From Croceitalea rosinachiae (lineage in GTDB: Bacteria > Bacteroidota > Bacteroidia > Flavobacteriales > Flavobacteriaceae), in NCBI RefSeq assembly GCF_031846445.1, contig NZ_JAVRHR010000002.1, positions 620,001 through 684,000 of the forward strand: a stretch of DNA of 64,000 bases. Reading direction: 5' to 3'. A model generated the notes under the pieces. That model was not told where the DNA came from. It saw only the letters and a list, made by a program, of their open reading frames with translations, and did not search any database. Made by a program: the position numbers and the translations under genes. Positions 16,987-25,862 of this stretch are shown here, in pieces. Positions within the stretch are counted from its first letter, which is position 1. Each line of letters begins with the position of its first letter.

Positions 16987-18269
16987 TGAATAAAATTTAT
17001 AAACCGAATAGAACCGATTGGAATGAAATCTTAAAAAGACCAACTCAAACAATTGACGCAATTGAAGATATTGTAAACGATATTTTTAAAGAAGTGAAAA
17101 AAGATGGTGATGCTATTTTAAGAAAATATACTCAACAATTTGATGGTGTTTCATTGGATGATTTACTTGTTTCAGCTTTAGAAGTGGAAGAAGCAAGAAC
17201 ACTTGTTTCAGATAATCTTAAGACAGCTATTCGGTTAGCAAAATCAAATATCGAAACCTTTCACAAAGCACAAATAACCGATCGAGTAGAAATAGAGACT
17301 ACTTCCGGGGTATTATGCTGGCAAGAAAAAAGGCCCATACAAAAAGTGGGACTTTATATTCCAGGGGGAACAGCTCCGTTATTCTCAACTATTTTGATGT
17401 TGGCAATTCCTGCGAATATTGCTGGCTGTAAAGAAATTGTGCTGTGTTCGCCTCCTGATAAAGAAGGAAAATTAAACCCCGCTATTCTATATACAGCACA
17501 GTTATGCGGCGTATCACAAATTTTTAAAGTTGGTGGAATCCAGGCAATCGCAGGAATGACTTTTGGAACAGAAAGTATTCCCCAAGTATATAAAATCTTT
17601 GGTCCTGGAAATCAATTTGTAACGGTTGCGAAACAAATCGCCACCAAATATGGAGTCGCAATTGATATGCCAGCTGGACCAAGTGAGCTTTTAGTTGTTG
17701 CAGACGACACGGCTGACGCAGCATTTGTTGCTTCTGATTTATTAAGTCAGGCAGAACATGGTACTGATAGTCAGGTCATCTTAGTTTCCACTTCAGAAAA
17801 AATGATTGACGCCGTGGAGTTAGAAGTCGAGAAACAAATAAAAGACTTACCAAGAAAAAAAATTGCACGAAAAGCAATAGAAAACAGCAAATTGATATAT
17901 GTTGAAGATGATGGCACAGCTATAGACTTAATCAATGTGTATGGCCCTGAGCATTACATCATATGTTCAAAGAATGAGGATTTTTATATAGACAATACCT
18001 TTAATGCAGGATCGGTTTTTATAGGAAACTATACGCCTGAAAGTGCTGGTGATTATGCCTCTGGCACTAATCACACCTTACCAACAAATGGTTATGCAAA
18101 ACAATATAGCGGCGTGAATCTAGATAGTTTTATGAAAAGTATGACGTTTCAAAAAATTACTGAAAAGGGTATAGAAAAAATTGGCAATGCTATTGAAGTT
18201 ATGGCGGAAGCCGAGGGCTTACAAGCACATAAGAATGCGATTACCTTAAGATTGAATAGTTTAAAATGA
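16986..18269 (+). CDS. hisD: Histidinol dehydrogenase
   Basis: A 427-residue zinc- and NAD-dependent enzyme making the last two oxidations, histidinol to histidine. It shows VGLYIPGGTAPLFST, VYKIFGPGNQFVTVAKQ, DMPAGPSELLVVAD, LLSQAEHGTDSQVILV (metal and catalytic residues) and YGPEHYII, and the C-terminal SAGDYASGTNHTLPTNG. It has full length with no missing motif. It starts on the stop of the GNAT gene and overlaps hisC by four bases. Confidence 0.96.
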   Translation: MNKIYKPNRTDWNEILKRPTQTIDAIEDIVNDIFKEVKKDGDAILRKYTQQFDGVSLDDLLVSALEVEEARTLVSDNLKTAIRLAKSNIETFHKAQITDRVEIETTSGVLCWQEKRPIQKVGLYIPGGTAPLFSTILMLAIPANIAGCKEIVLCSPPDKEGKLNPAILYTAQLCGVSQIFKVGGIQAIAGMTFGTESIPQVYKIFGPGNQFVTVAKQIATKYGVAIDMPAGPSELLVVADDTADAAFVASDLLSQAEHGTDSQVILVSTSEKMIDAVELEVEKQIKDLPRKKIARKAIENSKLIYVEDDGTAIDLINVYGPEHYIICSKNEDFYIDNTFNAGSVFIGNYTPESAGDYASGTNHTLPTNGYAKQYSGVNLDSFMKSMTFQKITEKGIEKIGNAIEVMAEAEGLQAHKNAITLRLNSLK

Positions 18270-19309
18270 GTTTCAACTTAGACAATATAACTCGAGAAAG
18301 TGTAAAAGAATTGACACCCTATTCTTCTGCGCGTGATGAATATGTATCAGACGGCTCAGATATGGTTTTTTTAGATGCAAATGAAAATCCGTTTGAAAAT
18401 GGTGTAAATCGTTATCCTGACCCACAGCAACGCAGTCTAAAGTCTGTCTTGGCTCAACAAAAAGGAATAGAAAAGGATAACATACTATTGGGCAACGGTA
18501 GTGACGAAGTTCTTGATTTACTTTTTAGAGCTTTTTGTGAGCCTAAAATTGACAACATTATCACGTTACCACCTACCTATGGAATATATAAAGTACTTTC
18601 AAGTATCAACGATATAGAAAATAGGGAAGTTTTATTGACTGATGAATTTCAGCCCGATATAAATGCAATATTGAAAGGGACAAACAGCAACTCTAAACTG
18701 CTCTTTATTTGCTCACCTAATAATCCAACCGGAAATAGTATTTCAATAAACAATATTGAGAAACTACTGAATGAGTTTAAAGGGTTGGTGATTATTGATG
18801 AGGCATATATCGATTTTTCTGCTCAGAAAAGTTGGGTTTCCAAAATATCAAAATATAAAAATTTGGTTATTGCCCAAACACTTTCTAAGGCTTATGGTAT
18901 GGCTGGTGTTCGACTAGGTATTTGCATCGCTTCAAAAGAAATCATTTCGGTTTTAAACAAATTAAAACCACCATATAATGTAAATGAGTTGACGCAAAAC
19001 AGGGCTTTAGAAAGGGTATTGAATGTTAAAAAAGTAAAATCTGAGGTAACACAAATTCTATCTGAACGAAAAAGAATGGTAAAAGCTTTTTCTGAAGTCT
19101 CTTTTATCGCAAAAATATTTTCTTCTGAAGCTAACTTCGTGCTAGTTCAAGTAGATGATGCAGCTCTTAGATACCGTCAATTGCTAGATAAAGGTATAGT
19201 TGTTCGTAATAGGAGCACACAACCTTTATGTAAGAATACGCTCCGATTTACAATTGGAACCGCATTAGAGAATGATAGATTACTTGAAGTATTAAAAACA
19301 CTTAAATAA
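18266..19309 (+). CDS. hisC: Histidinol-phosphate aminotransferase
   Basis: A 347-residue PLP-dependent class I/II aminotransferase. It has LDANENPF near the N-terminus, LLGNGSDEVLDLL, FICSPNNPTGN, IIDEAYIDFS, the PLP-lysine region QTLSKAYGMAGVRLG and the C-terminal LRFTIGT with the substrate Arg. It transfers an amino group from glutamate to imidazole-acetol phosphate. It overlaps hisD by four bases and hisB by one. Confidence 0.95.
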   Translation: MSFNLDNITRESVKELTPYSSARDEYVSDGSDMVFLDANENPFENGVNRYPDPQQRSLKSVLAQQKGIEKDNILLGNGSDEVLDLLFRAFCEPKIDNIITLPPTYGIYKVLSSINDIENREVLLTDEFQPDINAILKGTNSNSKLLFICSPNNPTGNSISINNIEKLLNEFKGLVIIDEAYIDFSAQKSWVSKISKYKNLVIAQTLSKAYGMAGVRLGICIASKEIISVLNKLKPPYNVNELTQNRALERVLNVKKVKSEVTQILSERKRMVKAFSEVSFIAKIFSSEANFVLVQVDDAALRYRQLLDKGIVVRNRSTQPLCKNTLRFTIGTALENDRLLEVLKTLK

Positions 19310-20445
19310 TGGCACAAAAAATACTGTTCATAGATAGAGATGGCACTATCATTAAAGAAACTGTTGATGAGCAAATAGATGCATTTGAAAAAATGATATT
19401 TTACCCTAAGGTATTTACTTATTTGGGTAAAATTGCGAAAGAGTTGGATTATAAATTAGTAATGATTACGAATCAAGACGGTTTGGGAACGGACGAGTTT
19501 CCAGAAGAAAGCTTTTGGCCTGTACATAATTTTGTTTTAAAATCTTTTGAAAATGAGGGGGTCGTATTTGATGAAATTTATATAGACAAAACATTCCCAC
19601 ATGAGAATGCAAATACGAGAAAACCTAAAACCGGACTCTTAACAAAGTATTTCACCGATACTTATGATTTAGAAAACTCATTTGTAATTGGGGACCGATT
19701 AACGGATATGGAGTTAGCTAAGAATTTGGGTGCAAAAGGAATTTTTATTGACGATAAAACGCTTTTAGGTACCGGTGAAATAACTGTTACAGAGAAAGAC
19801 TTATCTGTTCACATTGCATTGCAGTCCAACGATTGGGAAAAGATTTATGGGTTTTTAAAAACGAGGTCTCGTTATGCTGAAGTCCACCGAAAAACAAAAG
19901 AAACGGATATTCAAATTGAGCTAAATCTTGATGGCACAGGAAAAAGTGATATTAAAACCGGACTTTCCTTTTTTGATCACATGCTAGACCAACTGGCAAG
20001 GCATGGACAAATGGATTTGCAACTACATGTTGATGGTGACTTAGAAGTAGATGAACATCATACAATTGAAGATACTGCTATTGCTTTAGGAGAAGTATTC
20101 TATGATGCTTTGGGCAATAAAATTGGAATTGAACGGTATGGGTTCTGTTTACCAATGGATGATTGTTTGGCCCAAGTTGCCATCGATTTTGGCGGCCGTA
20201 ACTGGTTGGTTTGGGATGCAGATTTTAAACGTGAAATGGTCGGTGATATGCCAACCGAAATGTTTTACCATTTCTTTAAATCGTTCACTGATGGAGCCAA
20301 AGCAAATTTAAACATCAAAGCCGAGGGAACTAATGAGCACCATAAAATAGAGGCAATTTTTAAAGCCTTTGCAAAGTCAATTAAAATGGCCGTTAAAAGA
20401 GATTTAGAAAAGATGGTATTGCCATCAACAAAAGGAATATTGTAA
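19309..20445 (+). CDS. hisB: Bifunctional histidinol-phosphatase / imidazoleglycerol-phosphate dehydratase
   Basis: A 378-residue fusion. Residues 1-165 are a HAD phosphatase, with IDRDGTI (nucleophile Asp), MITNQDGLGTDEFP, TRKPKTGL and VIGDRLTDMELAKNLGAKGI. Residues about 185-378 are IGP dehydratase, with LNLDGTGKSDIKTGLSFFDHMLDQLARHG, DEHHTIEDTAIALG and GTNEHHKIEAIFKAFA, the histidine clusters of its manganese sites. It covers two steps of the pathway in one chain. It is immediately followed by hisH. Confidence 0.96.
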   Translation: MAQKILFIDRDGTIIKETVDEQIDAFEKMIFYPKVFTYLGKIAKELDYKLVMITNQDGLGTDEFPEESFWPVHNFVLKSFENEGVVFDEIYIDKTFPHENANTRKPKTGLLTKYFTDTYDLENSFVIGDRLTDMELAKNLGAKGIFIDDKTLLGTGEITVTEKDLSVHIALQSNDWEKIYGFLKTRSRYAEVHRKTKETDIQIELNLDGTGKSDIKTGLSFFDHMLDQLARHGQMDLQLHVDGDLEVDEHHTIEDTAIALGEVFYDALGNKIGIERYGFCLPMDDCLAQVAIDFGGRNWLVWDADFKREMVGDMPTEMFYHFFKSFTDGAKANLNIKAEGTNEHHKIEAIFKAFAKSIKMAVKRDLEKMVLPSTKGIL

Positions 20446-21024
20446 ATGAAGTTAGTAATAGTAGATTATGGTGCTGGTAACATTCAAAGTATAAAATTTG
20501 CTTTTCAAAGATTAGGTGTTGAAGCGCAATTGAGTAATGATATCAGAACTATTGAAGAGGCAGATAGGGTCATATTTCCAGGAGTAGGTGAGGCAAGTAG
20601 CGCCATGAGTAAACTGACCCAGAGCGGGTTGAATAGATTAATTCCAAAACTAAAGCAACCAGTTCTTGGAATTTGCTTAGGTATGCAATTAATGTGCAAT
20701 TCTTCTGAAGAGGGAAAGACAAAAGGTTTGGGGATTTTTGATGTGGATGTTCTTAAGTTCAATTCTGGTGTCAAAGTGCCTCAGATAGGTTGGAATAAGA
20801 TTGAGAATTTAAAATCTCCATTATTTCAAAAGCTTAATGAAGATTACATTTATTTGGTGCATAGTTTTTATGCTCCAAAAGCTATTGAAACCATTGCAAC
20901 ATGTGAATATGGTTTGGAATATAGTGCGGCTTTACAAAAAGATAACTTTTATGGCACTCAATTTCATCCAGAGAAATCAGGGAAATATGGTGTAAAAATT
21001 TTAGAGAATTTTATTTCAATTTGA
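20446..21024 (+). CDS. hisH: Imidazole glycerol phosphate synthase, glutaminase subunit
   Basis: A 192-residue class I glutamine amidotransferase. It has VDYGAGNIQSIKFA, the oxyanion region FPGVGEASSAM, the nucleophile Cys in LGICLGMQLM, and the His-Glu pair in GTQFHPEKSG. It gives ammonia to HisF. Its partner hisF lies 1.7 kb downstream in the same operon, separated by a GNAT gene, hisA and a DinB-like gene. Confidence 0.95.
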   Translation: MKLVIVDYGAGNIQSIKFAFQRLGVEAQLSNDIRTIEEADRVIFPGVGEASSAMSKLTQSGLNRLIPKLKQPVLGICLGMQLMCNSSEEGKTKGLGIFDVDVLKFNSGVKVPQIGWNKIENLKSPLFQKLNEDYIYLVHSFYAPKAIETIATCEYGLEYSAALQKDNFYGTQFHPEKSGKYGVKILENFISI

Positions 21025-21025
21025 G

Positions 21026-21442
21026 ATGGTTGAAGAATTTTTTATTTCAGATAATAAATCTAAACTCGATACCTTTTTTATTCATAGCTATCTTTCAGAA
21101 CAATCATATTGGGCAAAGGGTAGATCAATAGAAAATGTTCTTAGGTCTATTGAAAACTCACTGTGCTTTGGTGTTTACAATTTGGAACAAAAACAGATTG
21201 GTTTTGCTAGATTAGTTACTGATCAAGTAGTATTTGCATGGATAATGGATGTTTTTGTCGCGAAAGAATGTAGAGGCAAAGGAATTTCTATAAAACTAAT
21301 AGATCATATATTGCAAAGACCTGAAATCGCAGATGTAAATGGAATTGGATTAAGAACGAATGACGCACATGCCCTTTATGGCAAATTTGGTTTTGAAAAA
21401 ATTAAAAATCCAGAAACCTGGATGTTAAAGAAAAGAGTATAA
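21026..21442 (+). CDS. GNAT N-acetyltransferase inside the his operon (second)
   Basis: A 138-residue GNAT protein, with YWAKGRSIENVLRSIENSLCFGVY at the N-terminus, the core VVFAWIMDVFVAKECRGKGISIKLIDHIL with the acetyl-CoA loop, and GLRTNDAHALYGKFGFEKI at the C-terminus. This pattern is that of small GNATs often annotated as YjdJ-like or general acetyltransferases. It starts one base after hisH and overlaps the hisA ATG by one base. It is not closely similar to the first GNAT in the operon, so the two were probably recruited separately. The substrate is unknown. Confidence 0.88.
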   Translation: MVEEFFISDNKSKLDTFFIHSYLSEQSYWAKGRSIENVLRSIENSLCFGVYNLEQKQIGFARLVTDQVVFAWIMDVFVAKECRGKGISIKLIDHILQRPEIADVNGIGLRTNDAHALYGKFGFEKIKNPETWMLKKRV

Positions 21443-22218
21443 TGAGAATAATACCCGCTATCGACATTATCGAAGGTAAATGCGTACGTCTTTCAAAAGG
21501 GGATTTTAATACGAAGAAAATTTATAACGAAAGTCCCTTGGAAGTTGCCAAATCTTTTGAGGCACATGGTGTTGAATATTTACATTTAGTTGATTTAGAT
21601 GGTGCTAAGTCAAAGCATATTGTGAATTATAAGGTTTTAGAACAAATCGCTTCAAAAACAAACTTAAAAATAGATTTTGGAGGAGGATTAAAATCAGACG
21701 ACGATTTACGAATAGCTTTTGATAACGGAGCAAACCAAATTACAGGGGGCAGTATTGCTATAAAAGATAGATCTACCTTCTTGCGATGGCTGAATGTTTA
21801 CGGAACGGACAAAGTTGTTTTGGGAGCTGATGTTTTAGATGAAAATGTTGCAGTTTCTGGATGGCAAGAAGAATCAAGTGAGAAGTTGATTCCCTTTGTA
21901 ATAGGATATCAAAAAATTGGGGTCAAGTATGTGATTTGTACTGATATTTCTAAAGACGGTATGCTACAAGGTCCTTCTTTTGATTTATATAGAAAATTGT
22001 TAAATGAAACTAAGGTGCATAAAACTACCGTCACTGGAGCCGGAGTCGGAGATTTTGAAGCGATAGGTATTAACTTAATCGCAAGCGGGGGTATCTCGGC
22101 ATATGAAGAATTGCCAAAACTCCAAGAACTGGGCTGTGAAGGTGTTATTATTGGTAAGGCCATCTACGAGAATAGAATTACTTTAAAACAATTGGAAGAA
22201 TACATACTGACATGGTAG
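21442..22218 (+). CDS. hisA: ProFAR isomerase HisA
   Basis: A 258-residue beta-alpha barrel. It has IPAIDIIEGKCVRLSKGDF (catalytic Asp), LVDLDGAKSKHIVNY, IDFGGGLKSDDD, YVICTDISKDGMLQGPSFDLY (second catalytic Asp) and LIASGGISAYEEL. It is some 12-15 residues longer than usual; the extra length lies around TKVHKTTVTGAGVGDFEAIGI, just before the phosphate-binding strand. It overlaps the next gene by seven bases. Confidence 0.94.
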   Translation: MRIIPAIDIIEGKCVRLSKGDFNTKKIYNESPLEVAKSFEAHGVEYLHLVDLDGAKSKHIVNYKVLEQIASKTNLKIDFGGGLKSDDDLRIAFDNGANQITGGSIAIKDRSTFLRWLNVYGTDKVVLGADVLDENVAVSGWQEESSEKLIPFVIGYQKIGVKYVICTDISKDGMLQGPSFDLYRKLLNETKVHKTTVTGAGVGDFEAIGINLIASGGISAYEELPKLQELGCEGVIIGKAIYENRITLKQLEEYILTW

Positions 22219-22733
22219 CCACGGATAATAAAGCAATAAATGAGTTTGTAGAAAATGTTATATATCGTTTAGATGAAAACACACGAATGATTTCTATTGC
22301 TTTTGATACTCTTACTGAAGAACAACTATGGTTAAGGTCAAATAAAGCCTCCAATAGTGTGGGAAACTTAATTTTACATCTATGTGGCAATATGACTCAA
22401 TATGCGATTTCTTCTTTAGGTGAAACTGAAGATGTAAGAGATAGAGATAGTGAATTCGAAACCTCTTCAGGTCTAACAAAAAAAGAATTGTTAAGTAAAC
22501 TTTTGAACACCGTTTCGGATGCAAAGTCAACTATTGAAAACGCAACAATAGGTCAATGGCTGAAAAAGAGAGATGTTCAAGGATTTCATTTTTCTGGTAT
22601 TGGAGTCATTCTTCATGTGGTAGAACATTATAGCTATCATACTGGTCAAATCGCTTTTTGGGCAAAGCAACTGAATAATAAGGCTCTGGGTTTTTATGAC
22701 GGAATAGACTTAAATATTAAAAATGAAGAATAG
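22212..22733 (+). CDS. DinB-like (DUF1572-type) protein inside the his operon
   Basis: A 173-residue four-helix protein. Histidines at residue 56 (LILHLCGN), 139 and 143 (HVVEHYSYHTGQIAFW) are placed like the metal-binding triad of DinB/YfiT proteins. Such proteins include thiol-dependent transferases, for example those using bacillithiol, but many have no known activity. It overlaps hisA by seven bases and its stop directly abuts the hisF ATG, so it is an integral operon member. Confidence 0.82.
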   Translation: MVATDNKAINEFVENVIYRLDENTRMISIAFDTLTEEQLWLRSNKASNSVGNLILHLCGNMTQYAISSLGETEDVRDRDSEFETSSGLTKKELLSKLLNTVSDAKSTIENATIGQWLKKRDVQGFHFSGIGVILHVVEHYSYHTGQIAFWAKQLNNKALGFYDGIDLNIKNEE

Positions 22734-23489
22734 ATGCTAACGAAGAGAATTATTCCTTGTTTAGACATAAAAGATGGTAGAACCGTTAAGGGTGTCAATT
22801 TTGTTGATTTACGTGATGCCGGTGATCCAGTAGAATTAGCCCAACGATATGCCGAAGAAGGTGCTGATGAGCTTGTTTTTCTTGATATATCTGCAACCGA
22901 GCAAAAACGTAAGACCCTTGCAGAATTAGTGTATCATGTTGCTGAAAAACTAAACATTCCGTTTACTGTCGGAGGTGGAATATCTTCGATAGAAGATGTA
23001 GATGTCTTGCTTAAAAATGGCGCAGATAAAGTTTCTATTAATTCGTCAGCTGTTAAACGTCCAGAATTAATTAATGAATTGGTAGCAAAGTTTGGCTCAC
23101 AATGCATTGTTGTGGCTATTGATGCTAAAAAAATAGACGAAAACTGGAAAGTTCACTTAGTGGGTGGTAAAGTGCCAACAGAGCTTGATTTATTTGAATG
23201 GGCAGAAGAAGTTGAAAAGAGAGGGGCTGGTGAAGTTTTGTTTACCTCAATGGATAATGATGGGACAAAAAATGGTTTTGCAAATATGGCATTAGCCCGA
23301 TTATCCGAAGAATTGAATATTCCTATCATCGCTTCAGGTGGTGCAGGAAAAATGGATCATTTTTCAGAAACTTTTAAAATAGGTAAAGCAGATGCAGCAT
23401 TAGCCGCCAGTGTATTCCATTTTAAGGAAATCGAGATTAAAGATTTAAAAAACAAATTAAAAAAGGAAGGTATTCCGATACGAATATGA
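22734..23489 (+). CDS. hisF: Imidazole glycerol phosphate synthase, cyclase subunit
   Basis: A 251-residue beta-alpha barrel. It has RIIPCLDIKDGRTVKGVNF (catalytic Asp), ELVFLDISATEQKRKTL, FTVGGGISSIEDV, NGADKVSINSSAV, EVLFTSMDNDGTKNGF (second catalytic Asp) and IIASGGAGKMDHF. With HisH it forms IGP and AICAR, the latter feeding purine synthesis. It overlaps hisIE by four bases. Confidence 0.96.
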   Translation: MLTKRIIPCLDIKDGRTVKGVNFVDLRDAGDPVELAQRYAEEGADELVFLDISATEQKRKTLAELVYHVAEKLNIPFTVGGGISSIEDVDVLLKNGADKVSINSSAVKRPELINELVAKFGSQCIVVAIDAKKIDENWKVHLVGGKVPTELDLFEWAEEVEKRGAGEVLFTSMDNDGTKNGFANMALARLSEELNIPIIASGGAGKMDHFSETFKIGKADAALAASVFHFKEIEIKDLKNKLKKEGIPIRI

Positions 23490-24082
23490 AACTAGATTTT
23501 ACCAAAAATAAAGACAGGCTGGTTCCAGCAATTGTACAAGATGCGATTACAAAGAATGTGTTGATGTTGGGTTATATGAATGAAGAGGCCATAAAAGTTA
23601 CTCAAGAAACTAAAAAAGTGACCTTTTTCAGTAGAAGTAAGCAAAGATTGTGGACTAAAGGAGAAGAGAGCGGCAATTTTCTGAATCTTGTCGGTATAAA
23701 AAATGATTGTGACCACGATACGCTATTGATCCAAGTTAAACCCGCAGGACCTACTTGTCATACAGGCACCGATACTTGTTGGGGAGAAGAGAATGACCAA
23801 TCCTATGGTTTTTTATCAGAGCTAGAAAATGTAATTACGTCCCGTAAAGAAAATAAAGATGACAAAAAAAGCTATGTGGCTTCATTGTTTAGAGACGGTA
23901 TCAACAAAATAGCCCAAAAAGTAGGCGAAGAAGCGGTGGAGACTGTAATTGAAGCTAAAGATAACAATGATGAATTGTTCTTGAACGAAAGTGCTGATTT
24001 GCTATTTCACTACTTAATTTTACTTCAGGCCAAAGGTTATAAATTGAATGATGTGGTTAAAGTATTGGGGGCACGACATTAA
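23486..24082 (+). CDS. hisIE: Bifunctional phosphoribosyl-AMP cyclohydrolase / phosphoribosyl-ATP pyrophosphatase
   Basis: A 198-residue fusion. Residues 1-105 are the cyclohydrolase (HisI), with MLGYMNEEAI, FFSRSKQRLWTKGEESGNFL, and zinc ligands in DCDHDTLLIQV and GPTCHTGTDTCW. Residues from 110 are the pyrophosphatase (HisE), with SYVASLFRDGINKIAQKVGEEAVETVIEA and ESADLLFHYLILL, the acidic magnesium site. It is the last gene of the operon, steps two and three of the pathway. A weak hairpin TTCTTTT/AAAAGAA follows the stop, but no good terminator. Confidence 0.95.
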   Translation: MKLDFTKNKDRLVPAIVQDAITKNVLMLGYMNEEAIKVTQETKKVTFFSRSKQRLWTKGEESGNFLNLVGIKNDCDHDTLLIQVKPAGPTCHTGTDTCWGEENDQSYGFLSELENVITSRKENKDDKKSYVASLFRDGINKIAQKVGEEAVETVIEAKDNNDELFLNESADLLFHYLILLQAKGYKLNDVVKVLGARH

Positions 24083-24310
24083 TTCTTTTTTAAAAGAACC
24101 TAAATACTAAGTTTTTGACTCTTATTTCATCACAGAAACTGAGAACAGGTCAATATTAACTGATGAAAAGCGATATTTTATTAGAAGAACACTGATTTTT
24201 ACAACATGTAATCGATTTACCACCTCTTGTCAATTATATACTACTTCTAGACAATAACATTTTTACCAATCCTCTTCTTCATATTTCTTTGATAAAAATC
24301 AGAGAAAACC

Positions 24311-24811
24311 ATGAAAAAGAAATGGATTGTCATATTAAATATCTTAATGATTGCGATAGTAGCTTCTTGCAATCAAAAACAAGAAGTTGTTGAAGAAAAA
24401 AAGTCAACTAAAGAAGAGGTCATTGCCCAAATCGAAAAAACAGGGCTTGCCGTACGAGAGGCTTTTGCGAAAGGAGATATTGAAAGTATAAAGTTATATC
24501 ATCACCCTGATGTACAAAAGGCGTTGAGTTATATGGATATTAAAAATGGCCGAGAAGAGGTGTTGCAGGGACTAAAAGGTACCATGGAAAATTTTGATTT
24601 AAGATTTCTTGATGAAAAGGCTACGGAAGTCTTTCTATATTTTGACGATGTCGTTGTGAAGCAAATGCGTTTTGGATTGGAACTAATACCAAAAAATGGT
24701 GATGATCCATTTGTGTTTAGAGGTCGTACACTAATTGTTTTACAACGTTCCGATGAAAGCCCAACAGGTTGGGCCACCATTCACGAAATTATTCAACCTT
24801 ATCAAGAATAA
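24311..24811 (+). CDS. Lipoprotein with NTF2-like (DUF4440/SnoaL) domain
   Basis: A 166-residue protein with a lipoprotein signal peptide ending in the lipobox IVASC, followed by a charged linker and an NTF2-like domain (about 40-160: GLAVREAFAKGDIESIKLYHHPDV, ending GWATIHEIIQPY). The fold forms a small hydrophobic pocket, seen in many unrelated enzymes and binding proteins. No catalytic residues can be assigned. It is 12 bases upstream of another secreted protein whose C-terminal part is of the same type, so the two probably form a unit. The 228 bases before it hold no recognisable gene. Confidence 0.75.
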   Translation: MKKKWIVILNILMIAIVASCNQKQEVVEEKKSTKEEVIAQIEKTGLAVREAFAKGDIESIKLYHHPDVQKALSYMDIKNGREEVLQGLKGTMENFDLRFLDEKATEVFLYFDDVVVKQMRFGLELIPKNGDDPFVFRGRTLIVLQRSDESPTGWATIHEIIQPYQE

Positions 24812-24823
24812 AACCAAATAAAA

Positions 24824-25768
24824 GTGAAAAAAATTATAGTTGTACTTGTGGCGTTTTACTTGACAAAAAGTTTTTCTCAAGAGGCCGTTATTAAATTTGA
24901 AACTAATGGAAAGCAAGAATTAAACCGATTAGATAACCCTTTTCAAAATTTTATTGGTGAGTGGACCCTTCAAGATGATAAATGGATACAAAATTGGGGT
25001 AGTACGACGGATACTCTTACCATACCTAAACATCATACGATTTCGTCACAGGTTAATACAAAAAATAGCTTATTTTCTATTATTGATGGTCCTAAACCTA
25101 ATGGTCATATCTTTTGGTCGTATAACCCTGTCACAAAAGAAGTAAACCACTTGTCAAGTTTTGGTGAACTTAGAGTAGGGGTAGGAGCAGGTAGTATTTC
25201 CGAGAGAGGAGATGTGCGACTTAAAATTAGTTTTGAAGGTGAGCACAAGAATACTTATAGGGTCTATAGCTACAAGTGGATCACAGAAGACAAATACCAC
25301 ATGAAATCGGTTCAATTTGGTTTAGATGATTCACCAACAGGGCTTTTTTACGAGGGCACTTTTGTGCGTTTGGCAAAACAAGAAAAAACGACCTTAAGAA
25401 ACCAAATTGAAGAAGTCTTAGCTATTCTTGATAATAAGGCACTAACTGTTGACCAACAACTAAAGGTATATGACGACTCCATAGTTCATATGGCCCCGGG
25501 GAGTAAAGTAAACTTGGGTAAAGAAGCATTGCGTATTCATTTAAAGGAACAACGTAAATACGGTAGTGCTGAAATGCGTCATAAAATCATTGAAATCGAA
25601 ACTTTTGAAAATTTAGTATTGATGCGAGGTCAAGTAATTGGAACTTACTATCCCAAAAATGAAAATCCTCCCATTACATTTAGAACGAAGAATTTGTTTG
25701 TTTTTAGTTCAAAAGAAGGAGGCTTGAAAATTAAAAAGGTCATTTATAATTCCTCTCCAAATGAATAA
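24824..25768 (+). CDS. Secreted two-domain protein (DUF1579-like plus NTF2-like)
   Basis: A 314-residue protein starting at GTG 24824, with a signal peptide ending near SFSQEA. Residues about 35-190 (FIGEWTLQDDKW, GHIFWSYNPVTKEVNHLSSFGE) look like the DUF1579/lipocalin-type barrels found in secreted flavobacterial proteins. Residues about 195-310 (VLAILDNKALTVDQQLKVYDDSIVHMAPGSKVNLGKEALR) are an NTF2-like/SnoaL domain, like the gene upstream. The function is not known. It ends eight bases before the restored stop of the convergent GIN gene. Confidence 0.7.
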   Translation: MKKIIVVLVAFYLTKSFSQEAVIKFETNGKQELNRLDNPFQNFIGEWTLQDDKWIQNWGSTTDTLTIPKHHTISSQVNTKNSLFSIIDGPKPNGHIFWSYNPVTKEVNHLSSFGELRVGVGAGSISERGDVRLKISFEGEHKNTYRVYSYKWITEDKYHMKSVQFGLDDSPTGLFYEGTFVRLAKQEKTTLRNQIEEVLAILDNKALTVDQQLKVYDDSIVHMAPGSKVNLGKEALRIHLKEQRKYGSAEMRHKIIEIETFENLVLMRGQVIGTYYPKNENPPITFRTKNLFVFSSKEGGLKIKKVIYNSSPNE

Positions 25769-25776
25769 TCAAAATA

Positions 25777-25862
25777 TTAGTCTCTTTTCTTAATTTCAGA
25801 ACTTCCGCTTAATTCTTGTCTGATAATTTTAGCATTGCCCTTATAGCTCAAAGAACTGGCCC
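25777..25862 (-). pseudogene. Out-of-frame C-terminal end of the GIN-domain gene (frameshift)
   Basis: The upstream frame runs into GPVL and stop at 25848. Shifting by one base at the CCC of 25860-25862 (GGG on the minus strand) restores the typical end of head-GIN proteins, ASSLSYKGNAKIIRQELS then GSSEIKKRD, ending in TAA at 25777-25779. One lost G in a GGGG run explains it. It is either a real recent mutation, a phase-variable tract, or a sequencing error. Confidence 0.8.

Noticed and set aside
23498..23525. TAAAGACA-like string as a further ECF -10 on the minus strand
   Set aside because: It lies inside hisIE and no TGCAACCCT is present at 13 bases distance.
24083..24102. Hairpin TTCTTTT/AAAAGAA after hisIE as terminator
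   Set aside because: The stem is AT-only and not followed by a T run, so it is too weak to call.
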